Positions 40,534 through 49,496 of a DNA stretch of 64,000 nucleotides are shown piece by piece. The position numbers and the translations under genes are program-made. Position 1 is the first letter of the stretch; each line of letters begins with the position of its first letter. The notes under the pieces were generated by a model that was not told the origin of the DNA, did not search any database, and saw only the letters and a program-made list of their open reading frames with translations. The stretch comes from Streptomyces calvus (lineage in GTDB: Bacteria > Actinomycetota > Actinomycetes > Streptomycetales > Streptomycetaceae). The stretch covers positions 124,001 through 188,000 of the forward strand of contig NZ_VCNP01000043.1 of NCBI RefSeq assembly GCF_006782915.1. Direction: 5' to 3'.

Positions 40534-42417
40534 TCAGCGCAGTTCCTCCGGGCAGGGCGTGCCCCGCTGCCACTGGTAGGGAGCCGCCAGCCGGTACGTC
40601 CCCGGCTTCGGCGCGAGCAGCACCGTCCACCTGTCGCCGTTGGCGTCCTCCTCCGTCTCCATCAGGCAGCCGTTGACGTTCTCGTACGTCTTCGGCTCGC
40701 CCTCGGGACGGCTCCGGGACGCCTGCGTCTCCTGCGGCGGCTCCACCTTGTCGCCCTCGGCGTCGACGATGCTCAGCCACGGCGAGTAGGGGACGCGGAC
40801 CAGGATGCGGCCCGCCCGCTCCACCCGCAGCGTCATCTCGCCCTGCTCGGCCCGCTCCACGACCGTGTCCGGCTCCGCCAGCGGCGTCGGCTCGTCCACC
40901 GCGAACAGCTGCCAGTTGGCGTCGCCCCAGATCTGCTTCAGGTACGGCAGGCCCCGCTGCACCAGCTCCCGCTCCCGCTGGCCGCCGTCGCCGTCCGGCT
41001 CGTCCTTCGGCAGCACCACGAAGTGCACGGCCCAGCGCTTCAGCCACTCGTGGTAGTTCGCCGAGTTGAGTGTGTCGTCGTAGAAGAGCGGGTTGCGCTC
41101 CATGTCGGCCTGCCGGTTCCAGCCGCGGGCCAGGTTGACGTACGGGGCGAGCGCCGAGGCCTCGCGGTGCGAGCGGGCCGGCACGACCTCCACCCGTCCC
41201 CGCTCGGCCCCGACCTCCTGCAGCTCGTTCACCAGCGGCGCCAGCTCGCGCGCCCAGGACGCGGCCGGCGTGGTGTGCACGACGTCGTCGACCGACTTGA
41301 AGCCCACCCAGACCGTGAAGCCGACGAAGGCGACGACGATCGTGTACCACTTGCGGGACCTCGGCACCGCGAACGGCAGCGCGGCCAGCAGCACCACACC
41401 GCCGAACAGCATCGCCAGCCGCGTCATGTTCGAGCCGATCTGCGAACTGATCACCCAGACCAGCACCACACCGAGCCCGTACACGGCGGCCGTGATCCGT
41501 ACGGTCTTCCACTCCCGCGGCACCAGGACGTACACCAGGATCGAGTACAGCAGCGGCAACACCACCGAGCCGATGCCCATCGGCTGGGTCCCGGAGAACG
41601 GGAACAGCCACGCCGACACCGCCACCACCGCGCTCGGCGCCAGCCCCAGCGCCCAGGCGCCGGGCCGCCGCTTCTGCAGGAACAGCGCCACCGCCACCAG
41701 GCCCACGAACAGTCCCGCGACCGGCGAGGACATGGTGGCCAGCGCGGCCAGCGGGGCCGCGCACAGCGCCTTCGCCCACCGCTTGTACCGCCACCGGTGC
41801 GGCCAGCAGAAGACGACGGCGACCGCGCCGAGCCCGAACATGGTGCCGAGCCCGAACGTCACCCGCCCGGACGCCGCGTTGCACAGCAGCGCGAACACCC
41901 CGGCGAGCGCCGCCCACAGGGGATTGCGCACCATGGGGGTCCCCCCGCTGGAGCGAAGCCGAGAGTGGGGGAGGCTGCGCATGAGCACCATCGTCAGCAG
42001 CCCGGCCGACACCGTCCCGGCGATCATCATCGTGGTCCGCACGCCGAGCAGCGACATCAGGTACGGGGACACCACGCTGTACGACACCGGGTGCATGCCG
42101 CCGTACCAGGCGAGGTTGTACGCGGAGTCCGGGTGGCGGCCGACGAACTCGGCCCACGCGTCCTGCGCCGCGAGGTCACCGCCGCTGTTGGCGAACGTGA
42201 AGAACCAGACGACGTGCAGCAGACCGGCGAGACCGGTCACGGACAGCACGGGGTGGCGCAGCATGCGGGCGCGCACGGCGAGGACGGCGGACCTGACGGC
42301 ACCCGGGCCGCCCTCGGGGTCACGCGGCGGGCGCGGTGTCCCGGACACGGGTATTCGCGGACCGGCTCCCGGACCCGGATCGGCGTCGTCGGCGCGTGTC
42401 GGCTCCGCTGTGGCCAC
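40534..42417 (-). CDS. Large polytopic membrane protein, GT-C-like, unknown function
   Basis: A 627-residue membrane protein. About eleven helices cover residues 50-370 (LSVTGLAGLLHVVWFFTF, AALAGVFALLCNAA, LYSILVYVLVPREW, VLVWVISSQI). An extracytoplasmic domain of about 230 residues ends in ...APYQWQRGTPCPEELR. The first loop (GGDLAAQDAWAEFVGRHPDS, AYNLAWYGGMHPVSYS) resembles GT-C glycosyltransferases or YfhO-like proteins. No fold-specific catalytic motif can be confirmed. The GTG at 42417 is preferred over the longer 42483 start. A 41-bp repeat (41933-41973) lies in frame and encodes a loop between helices. Confidence 0.8.
   Translation of the reverse strand: MATAEPTRADDADPGPGAGPRIPVSGTPRPPRDPEGGPGAVRSAVLAVRARMLRHPVLSVTGLAGLLHVVWFFTFANSGGDLAAQDAWAEFVGRHPDSAYNLAWYGGMHPVSYSVVSPYLMSLLGVRTTMMIAGTVSAGLLTMVLMRSLPHSRLRSSGGTPMVRNPLWAALAGVFALLCNAASGRVTFGLGTMFGLGAVAVVFCWPHRWRYKRWAKALCAAPLAALATMSSPVAGLFVGLVAVALFLQKRRPGAWALGLAPSAVVAVSAWLFPFSGTQPMGIGSVVLPLLYSILVYVLVPREWKTVRITAAVYGLGVVLVWVISSQIGSNMTRLAMLFGGVVLLAALPFAVPRSRKWYTIVVAFVGFTVWVGFKSVDDVVHTTPAASWARELAPLVNELQEVGAERGRVEVVPARSHREASALAPYVNLARGWNRQADMERNPLFYDDTLNSANYHEWLKRWAVHFVVLPKDEPDGDGGQRERELVQRGLPYLKQIWGDANWQLFAVDEPTPLAEPDTVVERAEQGEMTLRVERAGRILVRVPYSPWLSIVDAEGDKVEPPQETQASRSRPEGEPKTYENVNGCLMETEEDANGDRWTVLLAPKPGTYRLAAPYQWQRGTPCPEELR
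41933..41973. repeat. Small GGGGG-flanked repeat inserted in a coding sequence
   Basis: The stretch from ATGGGGGTCCCCCC through GAGCGAAGCCGAGAG to TGGGGGAG matches the repeat nested in element A (25428-25469). Here it stays in frame and encodes LPHSRLRSSGGTPM in a cytoplasmic or periplasmic loop. Confidence 0.7.
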
Positions 42418-42559
42418 CTGAAGGCACTCCCCGTGTCCCGTTCCTTGCCCGAATCCTGCCCGTTTCGTGACGCTAGCACGCACCCCGCCGACCGTCCCCC
42501 GGGGTGGGGCGGCGGCCGGCGGGGTGCGGTGCGCGTCTGTCGGAGGTACCGGCTCCGGA

Positions 42560-45274
42560 TCAGCCGATGCGCGTCAGCTTGTCCGTGAAGCCGGGCTCCA
42601 CGAGGTCGTCCTTCAGGGCCACCGGCACCTTGACGGCGCCGCTCGTGCCGTCGCCCACGGTGAGCGTGCCGACCTCGGTCCCGGCCTTCGCGCTGTGCGG
42701 CAGGTCCGCCCCGGCGAACGTCAGCTTCACCGACAGGCCCGCCCAGCCGACGGCCTTGACGTCCTCGGTGACGACGACGGGCGTCCGGCCGCCGAGCCCG
42801 TCGTCCACGTAGCCGACGACGGTGCCCTTCTCCAGGATCGTCGCCGACTCCAGGGCTCCCTGCGCGGCCCGGATCAGCGCGTCGCCCGCGGTGAGGGCGG
42901 CGGACAGGATCGTGTTGTCCGTGCCGCCCGCCGGCTGGCGCACGACGGCACCGACGACGGTCCGCGTCTCCCCGCCGATCTCCTTCTTCGCCGCGAAGAC
43001 CAGGTTGCCGAGCGCGGAGGTGGTGGTGCCGGTCTTGATGCCGACGACGCCGTTGCTGCCCACCAGCTGGTTCCAGTTCGGGTGGTTGACGCCCTTGTAG
43101 TCGTCGTACGACATCATCGCGGCGACCTCACGGAACGCCGGCTGCTTCATCGCGGCCCGGGCCAGCTTCACCTGGTCCACGGCGGTGCTCACGGTGGTGT
43201 CGTTCAGACCCGAGGGGTCCGTGTACGTCGTGTTCGTCATGCCGAGGTCCTTCGCGGCCTCGTTCATCTTCTCCACGAACGCCTTCTCGGAGCCCGCGTC
43301 CCAGCGGGCGAGGAGCCGCGCCACGTTGTTCGCGGACGCGATCAGGATGGCCTCGATCGCCTCCCGCTGGGAGATCTCGTCGCCCTCGGTGACGGTGACG
43401 GTCGACTCCTGGCCGGCGTCGGACTGCTTCTCGGCGAGCGCGTCGATCCCGATCATCGGACCCTCGGCGCCGCTCTTCAGCGGGTGGTCGCGCAGGATCA
43501 GATACGCCGTCATGACCTTGGCGACACTGGCGATCGGTACGGGCTTCTGCTCGCCGGAGGAGCCGAACGTGCCGATGCCGTCGACGTCCAGGGCGGCCTG
43601 CCCGGCGTCCGGCCACGGGATGTCCGGCTTGCCGCCCTCGAAGGTGTGCCTGTCCTCGGCGGTGAGCTCCAGGGTCGGCGCCGGGAGCGGGCGGAAGTTC
43701 TGCACGACCGCGAAGACGATCACCAGGAGCAGGACCAGCGGCGTCCAGATCTTGATCCGCCGCACGGCCGTCCGCAGCGGTGTCTGCGGAGGCGGCGGGG
43801 TGTTGGTCAGCTCGGCCAGCAGGTCCAGCGGCGGCTTGGGCGGCAGCGGCTGCTGCGTCGTCCGCTCCGGACCGAGCTGCGGGACGGAGGCGGTGACGTC
43901 CGCGCCGCGCGGCGGCTGGCGGACGCCGGGGTCGTCGAGGCCCTTCAGCGCCACGAACTTGCTGGTCCGCTCGGCGTCGGACTCGGAACCGGCGGAGGGC
44001 CGGGCGCCGCCCAGCTTGAGCATGGTCGTGGGCTGGTCCACGGCGGGCGCGGAGGGGCGCCCGGTGCGGAAGACGGCGGTGGGCTGGTCCACGGGACCCT
44101 TGGGCCGGCCCGCGTCGCCGTCGCCGCTGTCGCTGTCGTCCGCGTCGTCGTCGCTGTCGTCGCTGGTGTCCGTGTCGTCGTCGCTGTCAGCGGCGGCGTC
44201 GGGCTTTTGGCGGCCGTCCTCGCCCTTGGGGGCGTCAACGGCGGGCGCGGGCGCGGGGTCGTCGTCGCCGTCCGCGTCGTCGTCCGTGGCCGGGCGCTCG
44301 TCCGAGTCCTTGGCCGAGCCCTTGCCCGAGTCCTTGGCCGGGTCCGTGGCCGCGGCGCTCCCGGACTTCGGCTCCGCGCCGTCGCCCGGGACCTTCCCGG
44401 AGCCCTGCTGCGGCCTGCCGACGCCCTCGGCGGCCTCCCGCGGGCCGCCCGTGGCTTCGCCGTCACCGTCCTCGCCGTCACCGTCGTCGGCGCGCTCGCC
44501 GCTCTCGGTCTTCGCGTCCTCGGTCTTCGCGTCCTCGGCCCGATCCTCGTACCCGGCCTTCGCGGCGCCGGCGGCAACCGCTTCGGAGCCGCCCTGCGCG
44601 TCCGTACGCGCCCCGGCCCCGGTGTCCCCGGTCTCCGGCTCCCCGGCGTCGGCGGCGGGCCGCTCCGCGTCGTCCAGCGCGTCCGTACGCGCCTTGGGCT
44701 CCGCCCCGGCGGTCCCAGGACGCTCGGCGTCCTCCCGTGCGCCCGTACCGGCCTCCGAGGCCTTCTGCCCGCCGTCCGCGGACGCATCGTCAGCACCGGC
44801 ACCGTCCGCCGCGCCGGCCCCGGCGGCCCCGGCGTCACGACCGTCCGCCGCGCTCTCGTCGGAGGCGTCCTCGCCCGCGCCGGTCTCTCCGGCCCCGGCC
44901 CCGGCCCCGTCCTCGTCCGCGCCCGTGCCGCCCGCGACGGGGCCGTCCTCGGCCGGTTCGGCGGGGCGGACCCACGCCGCCTCCGCCTCGCGCAGCCGGC
45001 CGCCGTCGCCGTCCGCGCCGGCGGCAGAATCGTCACGCCCGTCCGGATCGCCGTCCCCGGCCTCCGCCGGGCCCCGCGCCGCGTCCTCCGCCGTCCCGGG
45101 CACCGACAGCACCCTGGTGGCCGTGTCGACGCCGCCGCCGGCGGCCGGCGACGCGTCCTCGCGGGTGATCGCCAGACGGGGATCCCGCGTCTCGGGAACC
45201 GGACCCGCGCTCCCCGACGTCGGTTCTGCCGACGACTCGCGCTGCTTCGACCTGTCGGGGGACTCGCCCGCCAC
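42560..45274 (-). CDS. D-alanyl-D-alanine carboxypeptidase (S11/DacA type) with giant disordered cytoplasmic N-terminus
   Basis: A 904-residue type II membrane protein. Its extracytoplasmic C-terminal half is a penicillin-binding carboxypeptidase that trims D-Ala from peptidoglycan stem peptides. SxxK is S583-K586 (ASVAKVM), SxN starts at S647 (SANNVARLL) and KTG starts at K747 (IKTGTT). One helix (about 511-527, PLVLLLVIVFAVVQ) precedes it. Residues 1-505 are highly acidic, Ala/Gly/Asp-rich and repetitive. They include the paired motifs VDQPTAVFRTG and VDQPTTMLKLGG, possible phospho-Thr sites. Ordinary family members have only a signal peptide there. GTG 45274 follows AGGAGG by seven bases. 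Confidence 0.92.
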   Translation of the reverse strand: MAGESPDRSKQRESSAEPTSGSAGPVPETRDPRLAITREDASPAAGGGVDTATRVLSVPGTAEDAARGPAEAGDGDPDGRDDSAAGADGDGGRLREAEAAWVRPAEPAEDGPVAGGTGADEDGAGAGAGETGAGEDASDESAADGRDAGAAGAGAADGAGADDASADGGQKASEAGTGAREDAERPGTAGAEPKARTDALDDAERPAADAGEPETGDTGAGARTDAQGGSEAVAAGAAKAGYEDRAEDAKTEDAKTESGERADDGDGEDGDGEATGGPREAAEGVGRPQQGSGKVPGDGAEPKSGSAAATDPAKDSGKGSAKDSDERPATDDDADGDDDPAPAPAVDAPKGEDGRQKPDAAADSDDDTDTSDDSDDDADDSDSGDGDAGRPKGPVDQPTAVFRTGRPSAPAVDQPTTMLKLGGARPSAGSESDAERTSKFVALKGLDDPGVRQPPRGADVTASVPQLGPERTTQQPLPPKPPLDLLAELTNTPPPPQTPLRTAVRRIKIWTPLVLLLVIVFAVVQNFRPLPAPTLELTAEDRHTFEGGKPDIPWPDAGQAALDVDGIGTFGSSGEQKPVPIASVAKVMTAYLILRDHPLKSGAEGPMIGIDALAEKQSDAGQESTVTVTEGDEISQREAIEAILIASANNVARLLARWDAGSEKAFVEKMNEAAKDLGMTNTTYTDPSGLNDTTVSTAVDQVKLARAAMKQPAFREVAAMMSYDDYKGVNHPNWNQLVGSNGVVGIKTGTTTSALGNLVFAAKKEIGGETRTVVGAVVRQPAGGTDNTILSAALTAGDALIRAAQGALESATILEKGTVVGYVDDGLGGRTPVVVTEDVKAVGWAGLSVKLTFAGADLPHSAKAGTEVGTLTVGDGTSGAVKVPVALKDDLVEPGFTDKLTRIG

Positions 45275-45511
45275 CGATGCCTCCTCCATGCGCCGCACGC
45301 TCCGCGTGCGCCAACCGAACCGTGAACCGCCGCCCGCCACAACGCTCCACAGCGCTGTCCGAACCATGTACCAGTGTCCTGTGTGCGGGCCTGCCCCACG
45401 CGGTAGACGAGAACGACATACCTACCGGTTCCCTTACGAACCGGTCACGCACCCTCGACAGACCAATGTGAGAGGGGTCACCCTGTCATTCATCCACGCG
45501 GGGAGGCATGG

Positions 45512-46267
45512 ATGGGCAGGAGCCGCAGAACACTTCCGGAGGAGCTTCTGCTGCTGGCACTGGACCCGGCCACGGGTACCACTGCACAGCCGCAGTCGCT
45601 CGACCTCGGTCTGGCCGGAGCACAGCTAGTGGAGCTGGCGCTGGCCGGACGGATAGCCCCAGACGGGGATCGTATCGCCGTGGTCGTGCCACGGCCGACT
45701 GGAGACCCAACACTGGACTGCGCGTTGGAGTTGCTGCGAAGGCGTGGCGCTCCCGTGCGGGCGGTCCACTGGATCGGCGGGCCGCGTCTCGGGCTCCGCC
45801 AGACCTACCTCTCGCATCTGGAGCGGTGCGGCATGGTGCACGCCGTGGCCGGACAGATGTGCGGGGTGCTGCCGACGACTCGCTACCAGGCGACGGACAC
45901 CGAGATCAGCCGGGAGATCAGGGCCCGGCTGGACTCCGCGATCCGCACCGGCGTTCCGCCGGACCCGCGGACCGCGGCGCTCGCCGCACTGGCGCACGCG
46001 GTCGGACTCGGCAAGCACCTGTACCCGGGGAACGAGGGACGCTCCTCGCGTTCCCGGTTGCGGGACCTGATCCGGCACGACCCCATGGGCGGACTCGTCG
46101 CACACGCCGTGATGGACGTCCAGAACGGCGTGGCGGCACAGCCGCGCCGCAGCTCCGCGCCGGCGGGCCGACAGGGCCCCGCCGACGTCAGGGGCGCACC
46201 GGAACCCGCCCGTGGCGTTCCGGCGCAACCACGCCGCGGATCCATGGCACGTGCCGTGGCCCACTGA
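45512..46267 (+). CDS. GPP34-domain protein (Golgi phosphoprotein 3-like)
   Basis: A 251-residue cytoplasmic protein of the GPP34 family. In eukaryotes the family binds phosphatidylinositol-4-phosphate; in actinobacteria its role is unknown. Diagnostic segments are TLPEELLLLALDPATG, AGAQLVELALAGRI and CGMVHAVAGQMCGVLPTTRYQ. A mid-domain AALAALAHAVGLGKHLYP helix also fits. The C-terminal 50 residues are Arg/Pro/Ala-rich (AQPRRSSAPAGRQG). The ATG at 45512 has GGGGAGG six bases upstream. Confidence 0.9.
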   Translation: MGRSRRTLPEELLLLALDPATGTTAQPQSLDLGLAGAQLVELALAGRIAPDGDRIAVVVPRPTGDPTLDCALELLRRRGAPVRAVHWIGGPRLGLRQTYLSHLERCGMVHAVAGQMCGVLPTTRYQATDTEISREIRARLDSAIRTGVPPDPRTAALAALAHAVGLGKHLYPGNEGRSSRSRLRDLIRHDPMGGLVAHAVMDVQNGVAAQPRRSSAPAGRQGPADVRGAPEPARGVPAQPRRGSMARAVAH

Positions 46268-46347
46268 GCAGTACGTCCCCCAGGGCCGACGCACGGCGTC
46301 CACGGACCACCGGCACCACAGACCCGGTCACGGGAGCCGCTGTCGAG

Positions 46348-46382
46348 CGGGGCGGAGAGAGCACACGGGCTCTCCCCGCCCC
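46348..46382 (+). terminator. Hairpin after the GPP34 gene
   Basis: An imperfect GC-rich stem (GGGGCGGAGAGAGC opposite GGCTCTCCCCGCC) about 80 bp past the stop. It lies in a 285-bp gap with no other feature. Confidence 0.5.
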
Positions 46383-46553
46383 GTTCGGCGTGCCCGGAAC
46401 CGGCGTCCGGGTCGTCCACACGGCCGTGAACCGGCGTGTACCCGTCGTATCTCCATCATTTCCCAGCGGTGACGCGCGCCTTGGTGGCAGTCTGCTCAGG
46501 AGCAGACACACAAAGTGGCAAGTACGAGCCAGGCAGCCGGAGGTGCGCGTCCC

Positions 46554-47411
46554 GTGGCGTCCAATGTCAATCCCACCGTCCGGCGGCGCCGGCTGGGCCA
46601 GGAGCTGCGCAGGCTCCGCGAACTCAAGGGCATGACGGCCGAAGAGGTGGCGGAGCGGCTGCTGGTGTCGCAGTCGAAGATCAGCCGCCTGGAGAACGGC
46701 CGGCGCAGCATCAGCCAGCGCGACGTCCGCGACCTGTGCGGCGTCTACGAGGTCGAGGACCAGCGGATCGTCGACTCGCTGATGCAAATGGCCAAGGATT
46801 CCCGCCAGCAGGGCTGGTGGCACGCCTTCGGCGACATCCCGTACAGCGTCTACATCGGTCTGGAGACTGACGCGGAGTCGCTGCGGGTCTACGAACCCCA
46901 GATCATCACCGGCCTGTTGCAGACCCGGGCGTACGCCGAGGCCATCATTCGCGGCGGTTCGCCGGAGTCGTCGGAGCAGGACAACGACAAGCGGGTCGAG
47001 GTCCGGCTGCGCCGGCAGGGCCGGATCACCGCCGAGAAGGACCCGCTGCGCCTGTGGGTGGTGCTGGACGAGGCCTCGCTGCACCGGGTCGTCGGCAGCC
47101 GGCAGGTGATGCGCGAACAGCTCGAGCACGTCATGGAGTTGTCCCAGCTGCCGCACGTCACCGTGCAGGTGCTGCCGTTCGAGGTCGGCGCGCACGCCGG
47201 GATCAACGGCCAGTACTCGATCCTGGAGTTCGCCGACGCCGCCGACTCCAGCGTGGTGTACATCGAGGGCGTGACCAGCGACCTGTACCTGGAGAAGCCG
47301 CACGACGTGCAGAAGTACACGGTGATGTACGAGCACCTGCGGGCCCAGTCGCTGAACGTGGACCAGTCCCGGCAGCTCGTCGAGCGGCTCGCCAAGGACT
47401 ACGCGCGCTGA
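46554..47411 (+). CDS. scr1: XRE-family regulator Scr1 (DUF5753 domain)
   Basis: A 285-residue DNA-binding regulator. The helix-turn-helix (residues about 12-70, LRRLRELKGMTAEEVAERLLVSQSKISRLENG) is followed by the DUF5753/Scr1 domain (about 95-280, YEPQIITGLLQTRAYAEAII, RLWVVLDEASLHRVVG, VQVLPFEVGAHAGINGQYSIL). It is paired with the small DUF397 gene downstream. In S. coelicolor this pair, Scr1/Scr2 (SCO4441/SCO4442), strongly stimulates antibiotic production and behaves like a toxin-antitoxin-type regulator pair. GTG 46554, ten bases after GGAGG, begins the conserved MASNVNPTVRRRRLG; an upstream GTG at 46515 is possible. Confidence 0.92.
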   Translation: MASNVNPTVRRRRLGQELRRLRELKGMTAEEVAERLLVSQSKISRLENGRRSISQRDVRDLCGVYEVEDQRIVDSLMQMAKDSRQQGWWHAFGDIPYSVYIGLETDAESLRVYEPQIITGLLQTRAYAEAIIRGGSPESSEQDNDKRVEVRLRRQGRITAEKDPLRLWVVLDEASLHRVVGSRQVMREQLEHVMELSQLPHVTVQVLPFEVGAHAGINGQYSILEFADAADSSVVYIEGVTSDLYLEKPHDVQKYTVMYEHLRAQSLNVDQSRQLVERLAKDYAR

Positions 47412-47636
47412 GCCGACCTCGCAAGGCGCGGGATGGTACACCGCTGACAAGCCTGACCGGAAGTCACGCCTGGAATATGCCATCCGGTCGAGTGAACGAC
47501 TCCTCCGGAAGAAGATGTTGGCGAGTAGCGTCGATCACGCCAGCCGCCAGTGGTGGTTGGCGCAATCCGTTCTGCGGATCCATGCCGGAATGCGCAGGCC
47601 GGTGACAGCAACTCAGCATCTGGCTACGGAGCGAAC

Positions 47637-47828
47637 ATGGCAATTCGTCTGGGCGCCACGGAAACGTGGACGACGTCCTCGTACACCAACAACAACGGCG
47701 CGTGCGTGATGGTCAGGTCGACCACCGAGGAAGCGCTGGAACTCGGGGACACCAAGATCCCCGAGGGTCCGAAGCTGGCCTTCCCCGCGGACGCGTGGAG
47801 CGCCTTCGTGTCCTCGGTCAAGGGCTGA
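47637..47828 (+). CDS. scr2: DUF397 protein Scr2
   Basis: A 63-residue DUF397 protein, partner of the XRE regulator encoded 225 bp upstream. The family pattern is clear: TWTTSSYTNNNGACVMVRS, then LGDTKIPEGPKLAFPADAWSAFVSSVKG. The ATG at 47637 has GGAG seven bases upstream. The gap from scr1 suggests its own promoter. Confidence 0.92.
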   Translation: MAIRLGATETWTTSSYTNNNGACVMVRSTTEEALELGDTKIPEGPKLAFPADAWSAFVSSVKG

Positions 47829-47861
47829 CCGGGCGGACGCCCGTCACCACCGTCGACGGGG

Positions 47862-47896
47862 CCCTCTCGACCAGTTCGCCGTCCTAGCCGAGAGGG
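47862..47896. terminator. Hairpin between scr2 and the MerR gene
   Basis: CCCTCTCG and CGAGAGGG pair across 19 bases in the gap between these convergent genes. Confidence 0.5.
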
Positions 47897-47916
47897 TTCG
47901 GCCGTGGCCTCCCGGC

Positions 47917-48852
47917 TCAGTCCGCCGGGAGCGCCGCCGAAGAACCGGTCGGCAGCGCCGCGGAAGAACCGGTCGGCAGCGCCGCCGAGGAATCCGCCGG
48001 GAGTGCCACGGGGAAGGCCACGTCGCACACCGGGTCCTCCGGTCCCGCGGCCGACCAGTCCGCGAAGTACACCTCCCGGCACGGACCCACCGGCGTCAGG
48101 CCCTCGGCCGCCATCCACTGCTCCACCGCCTCGAACGCGGCCAGGATCTGCGGATGCGCCACCTGCGCCTTGGTGATCCGGGTGAAGGCCAGCCGCCGGG
48201 CCGGCTCCACCCGCACCGCCGTCTCGAAGACCCGGCCCCGCCGCCCGGCCCACGCCCGCGCCGCCGCCTCGTCGGCGACCGGCAGACACGCCTCCGCCGG
48301 ACCGTCGCTCTCCATCGACACCTCCGCGCGGTAGGCGACGAACGGCGCCCCCGCCGCACCCCCGCACTCCGCTGCCGCCGCCTCCAGCCGACCCAGCGCG
48401 GCCCCGATCCACGTCGGCAACTCGTCCGCCAGCACGTGCCGCGACTCGGTGATCAGCACCTGCTCCGGCACGTCCACCGTCTCGACCACGAACTTCCCGT
48501 ACATCTCGGAACTCCTCCCGGACAACCGGCCACGGAGGTACTCGGCGAGCGTGCGCCGCGCGGCGTGCCGGGACTCGACATCCGCCCAGTAGGCGGTGAG
48601 CCGTCCCGCCGCCACCGCGCCGTCGTCCGCGTCCACCACCTCGGCGATCCGGGCGAGCGGCATGTCCAGCTGCCGCAACAGCGCCACCAGACGCGCCCGT
48701 TCGACCTGCCCCGGCCGGTAGAACCGGTAACCGGTGGCCTTGTCGACCCGGGCCGGCGACAGCAGTCCCAGCCGGTCGTACAGCCGCAGCGCCTTCGCCG
48801 ACAGACGCGCCCGCGCCGCGAACGCCCCGATGCCGATCAGTTCCTCGTCCAC
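47917..48852 (-). CDS. MerR-family regulator with GyrI-like effector domain
   Basis: A 311-residue regulator. Residues 3-75 are a MerR winged helix-turn-helix (IGAFAARARLSAKALRLYDRLGLLSPARVDKATGYRFYRPGQVERARLVALLRQLDM). Residues about 125-290 are a GyrI/BmrR-like effector-binding domain (VETVDVPEQVLITES ... REVYFADWSAAGPEDPVCDVAFPVAL). The C-terminus is a tandem 8-residue repeat (SSAALPTG, three copies). The GTG at 48852 follows GGAGG by eight bases. It lies 80 bp downstream of the glutathione peroxidase gene and may be co-transcribed. Confidence 0.9.
   Translation of the reverse strand: MDEELIGIGAFAARARLSAKALRLYDRLGLLSPARVDKATGYRFYRPGQVERARLVALLRQLDMPLARIAEVVDADDGAVAAGRLTAYWADVESRHAARRTLAEYLRGRLSGRSSEMYGKFVVETVDVPEQVLITESRHVLADELPTWIGAALGRLEAAAAECGGAAGAPFVAYRAEVSMESDGPAEACLPVADEAAARAWAGRRGRVFETAVRVEPARRLAFTRITKAQVAHPQILAAFEAVEQWMAAEGLTPVGPCREVYFADWSAAGPEDPVCDVAFPVALPADSSAALPTGSSAALPTGSSAALPAD
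47920..47991 (-). repeat. 24-bp coding tandem repeat at the end of the MerR gene
   Basis: Three 24-bp units with slight variation encode SSAALPxx repeats at the extreme C-terminus, probably as a recent expansion without structural constraint. Confidence 0.75.
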
Positions 48853-48932
48853 GCCGACATCCTCCGTCGCCGGGCGGACCGTCCGCCCGGCGACGAACAC
48901 GCTCGGCCCTGCCCCAGGGGCAAGGTCAACGG

Positions 48933-49442
48933 TCAGCCGATCGCCTTCTCCACCGCCGCCACGACCTCCGCCGACTCCGGCTCGGTCTGCGGCGAGAAGC
49001 GGGCCACGACCGCTCCGTCCCGCCCGATCAGGAACTTCTCGAAGTTCCAGCGGACGTCCCCGCTGTGCCCCTCGGCGTCGGCGAAACCGACCAGCCGCTC
49101 GTACAGCGCGTGCCGGCCGTCCCCGTTGACCTCGACCTTCTCCGTCATCGGGAAGGTCACCCCGTACGTCGCCGAACAGAACTCGGCGATCTCCTCGGCG
49201 CTGCCCGGCTCCTGCCCGAGGAACTGGTTGCAGGGCACGCCGAGCACGGTGAAGCCCCGCTCCGCGTACCGCTCGTGCAGCCGCTCCAGGCCGGCGTACT
49301 GCGGGGTCAGCCCGCACTTGGAGGCCACGTTCACCACGAGCACGGCCCGGCCCGCGTACTGCGCCAGGTCGGCCGGACCGCCGTTCAGCGCGCCGATCCC
49401 GACATCGAGGGGAGAAGTGCCGTTGTTCTCAACAGTCGTCAT
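48933..49442 (-). CDS. Glutathione peroxidase family protein (Cys type)
   Basis: A 169-residue thiol peroxidase. The peroxidatic cysteine is C43 in NVASKCGLT. The tetrad partners are Q77 (CNQFLGQEPG) and W132/N133 (RWNFEKFL). A possible resolving C89 is present (AEFCSATYG). Streptomyces lacks glutathione, so thioredoxin or mycothiol systems presumably reduce it (family knowledge). The ATG at 49442 is the usual start. Confidence 0.94.
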   Translation of the reverse strand: MTTVENNGTSPLDVGIGALNGGPADLAQYAGRAVLVVNVASKCGLTPQYAGLERLHERYAERGFTVLGVPCNQFLGQEPGSAEEIAEFCSATYGVTFPMTEKVEVNGDGRHALYERLVGFADAEGHSGDVRWNFEKFLIGRDGAVVARFSPQTEPESAEVVAAVEKAIG

Positions 49443-49496
49443 GCTCCGAACCCTAGGCGGTGTCGCGCGGAACCCGCCGAGGGCACGGGGCCGCGC

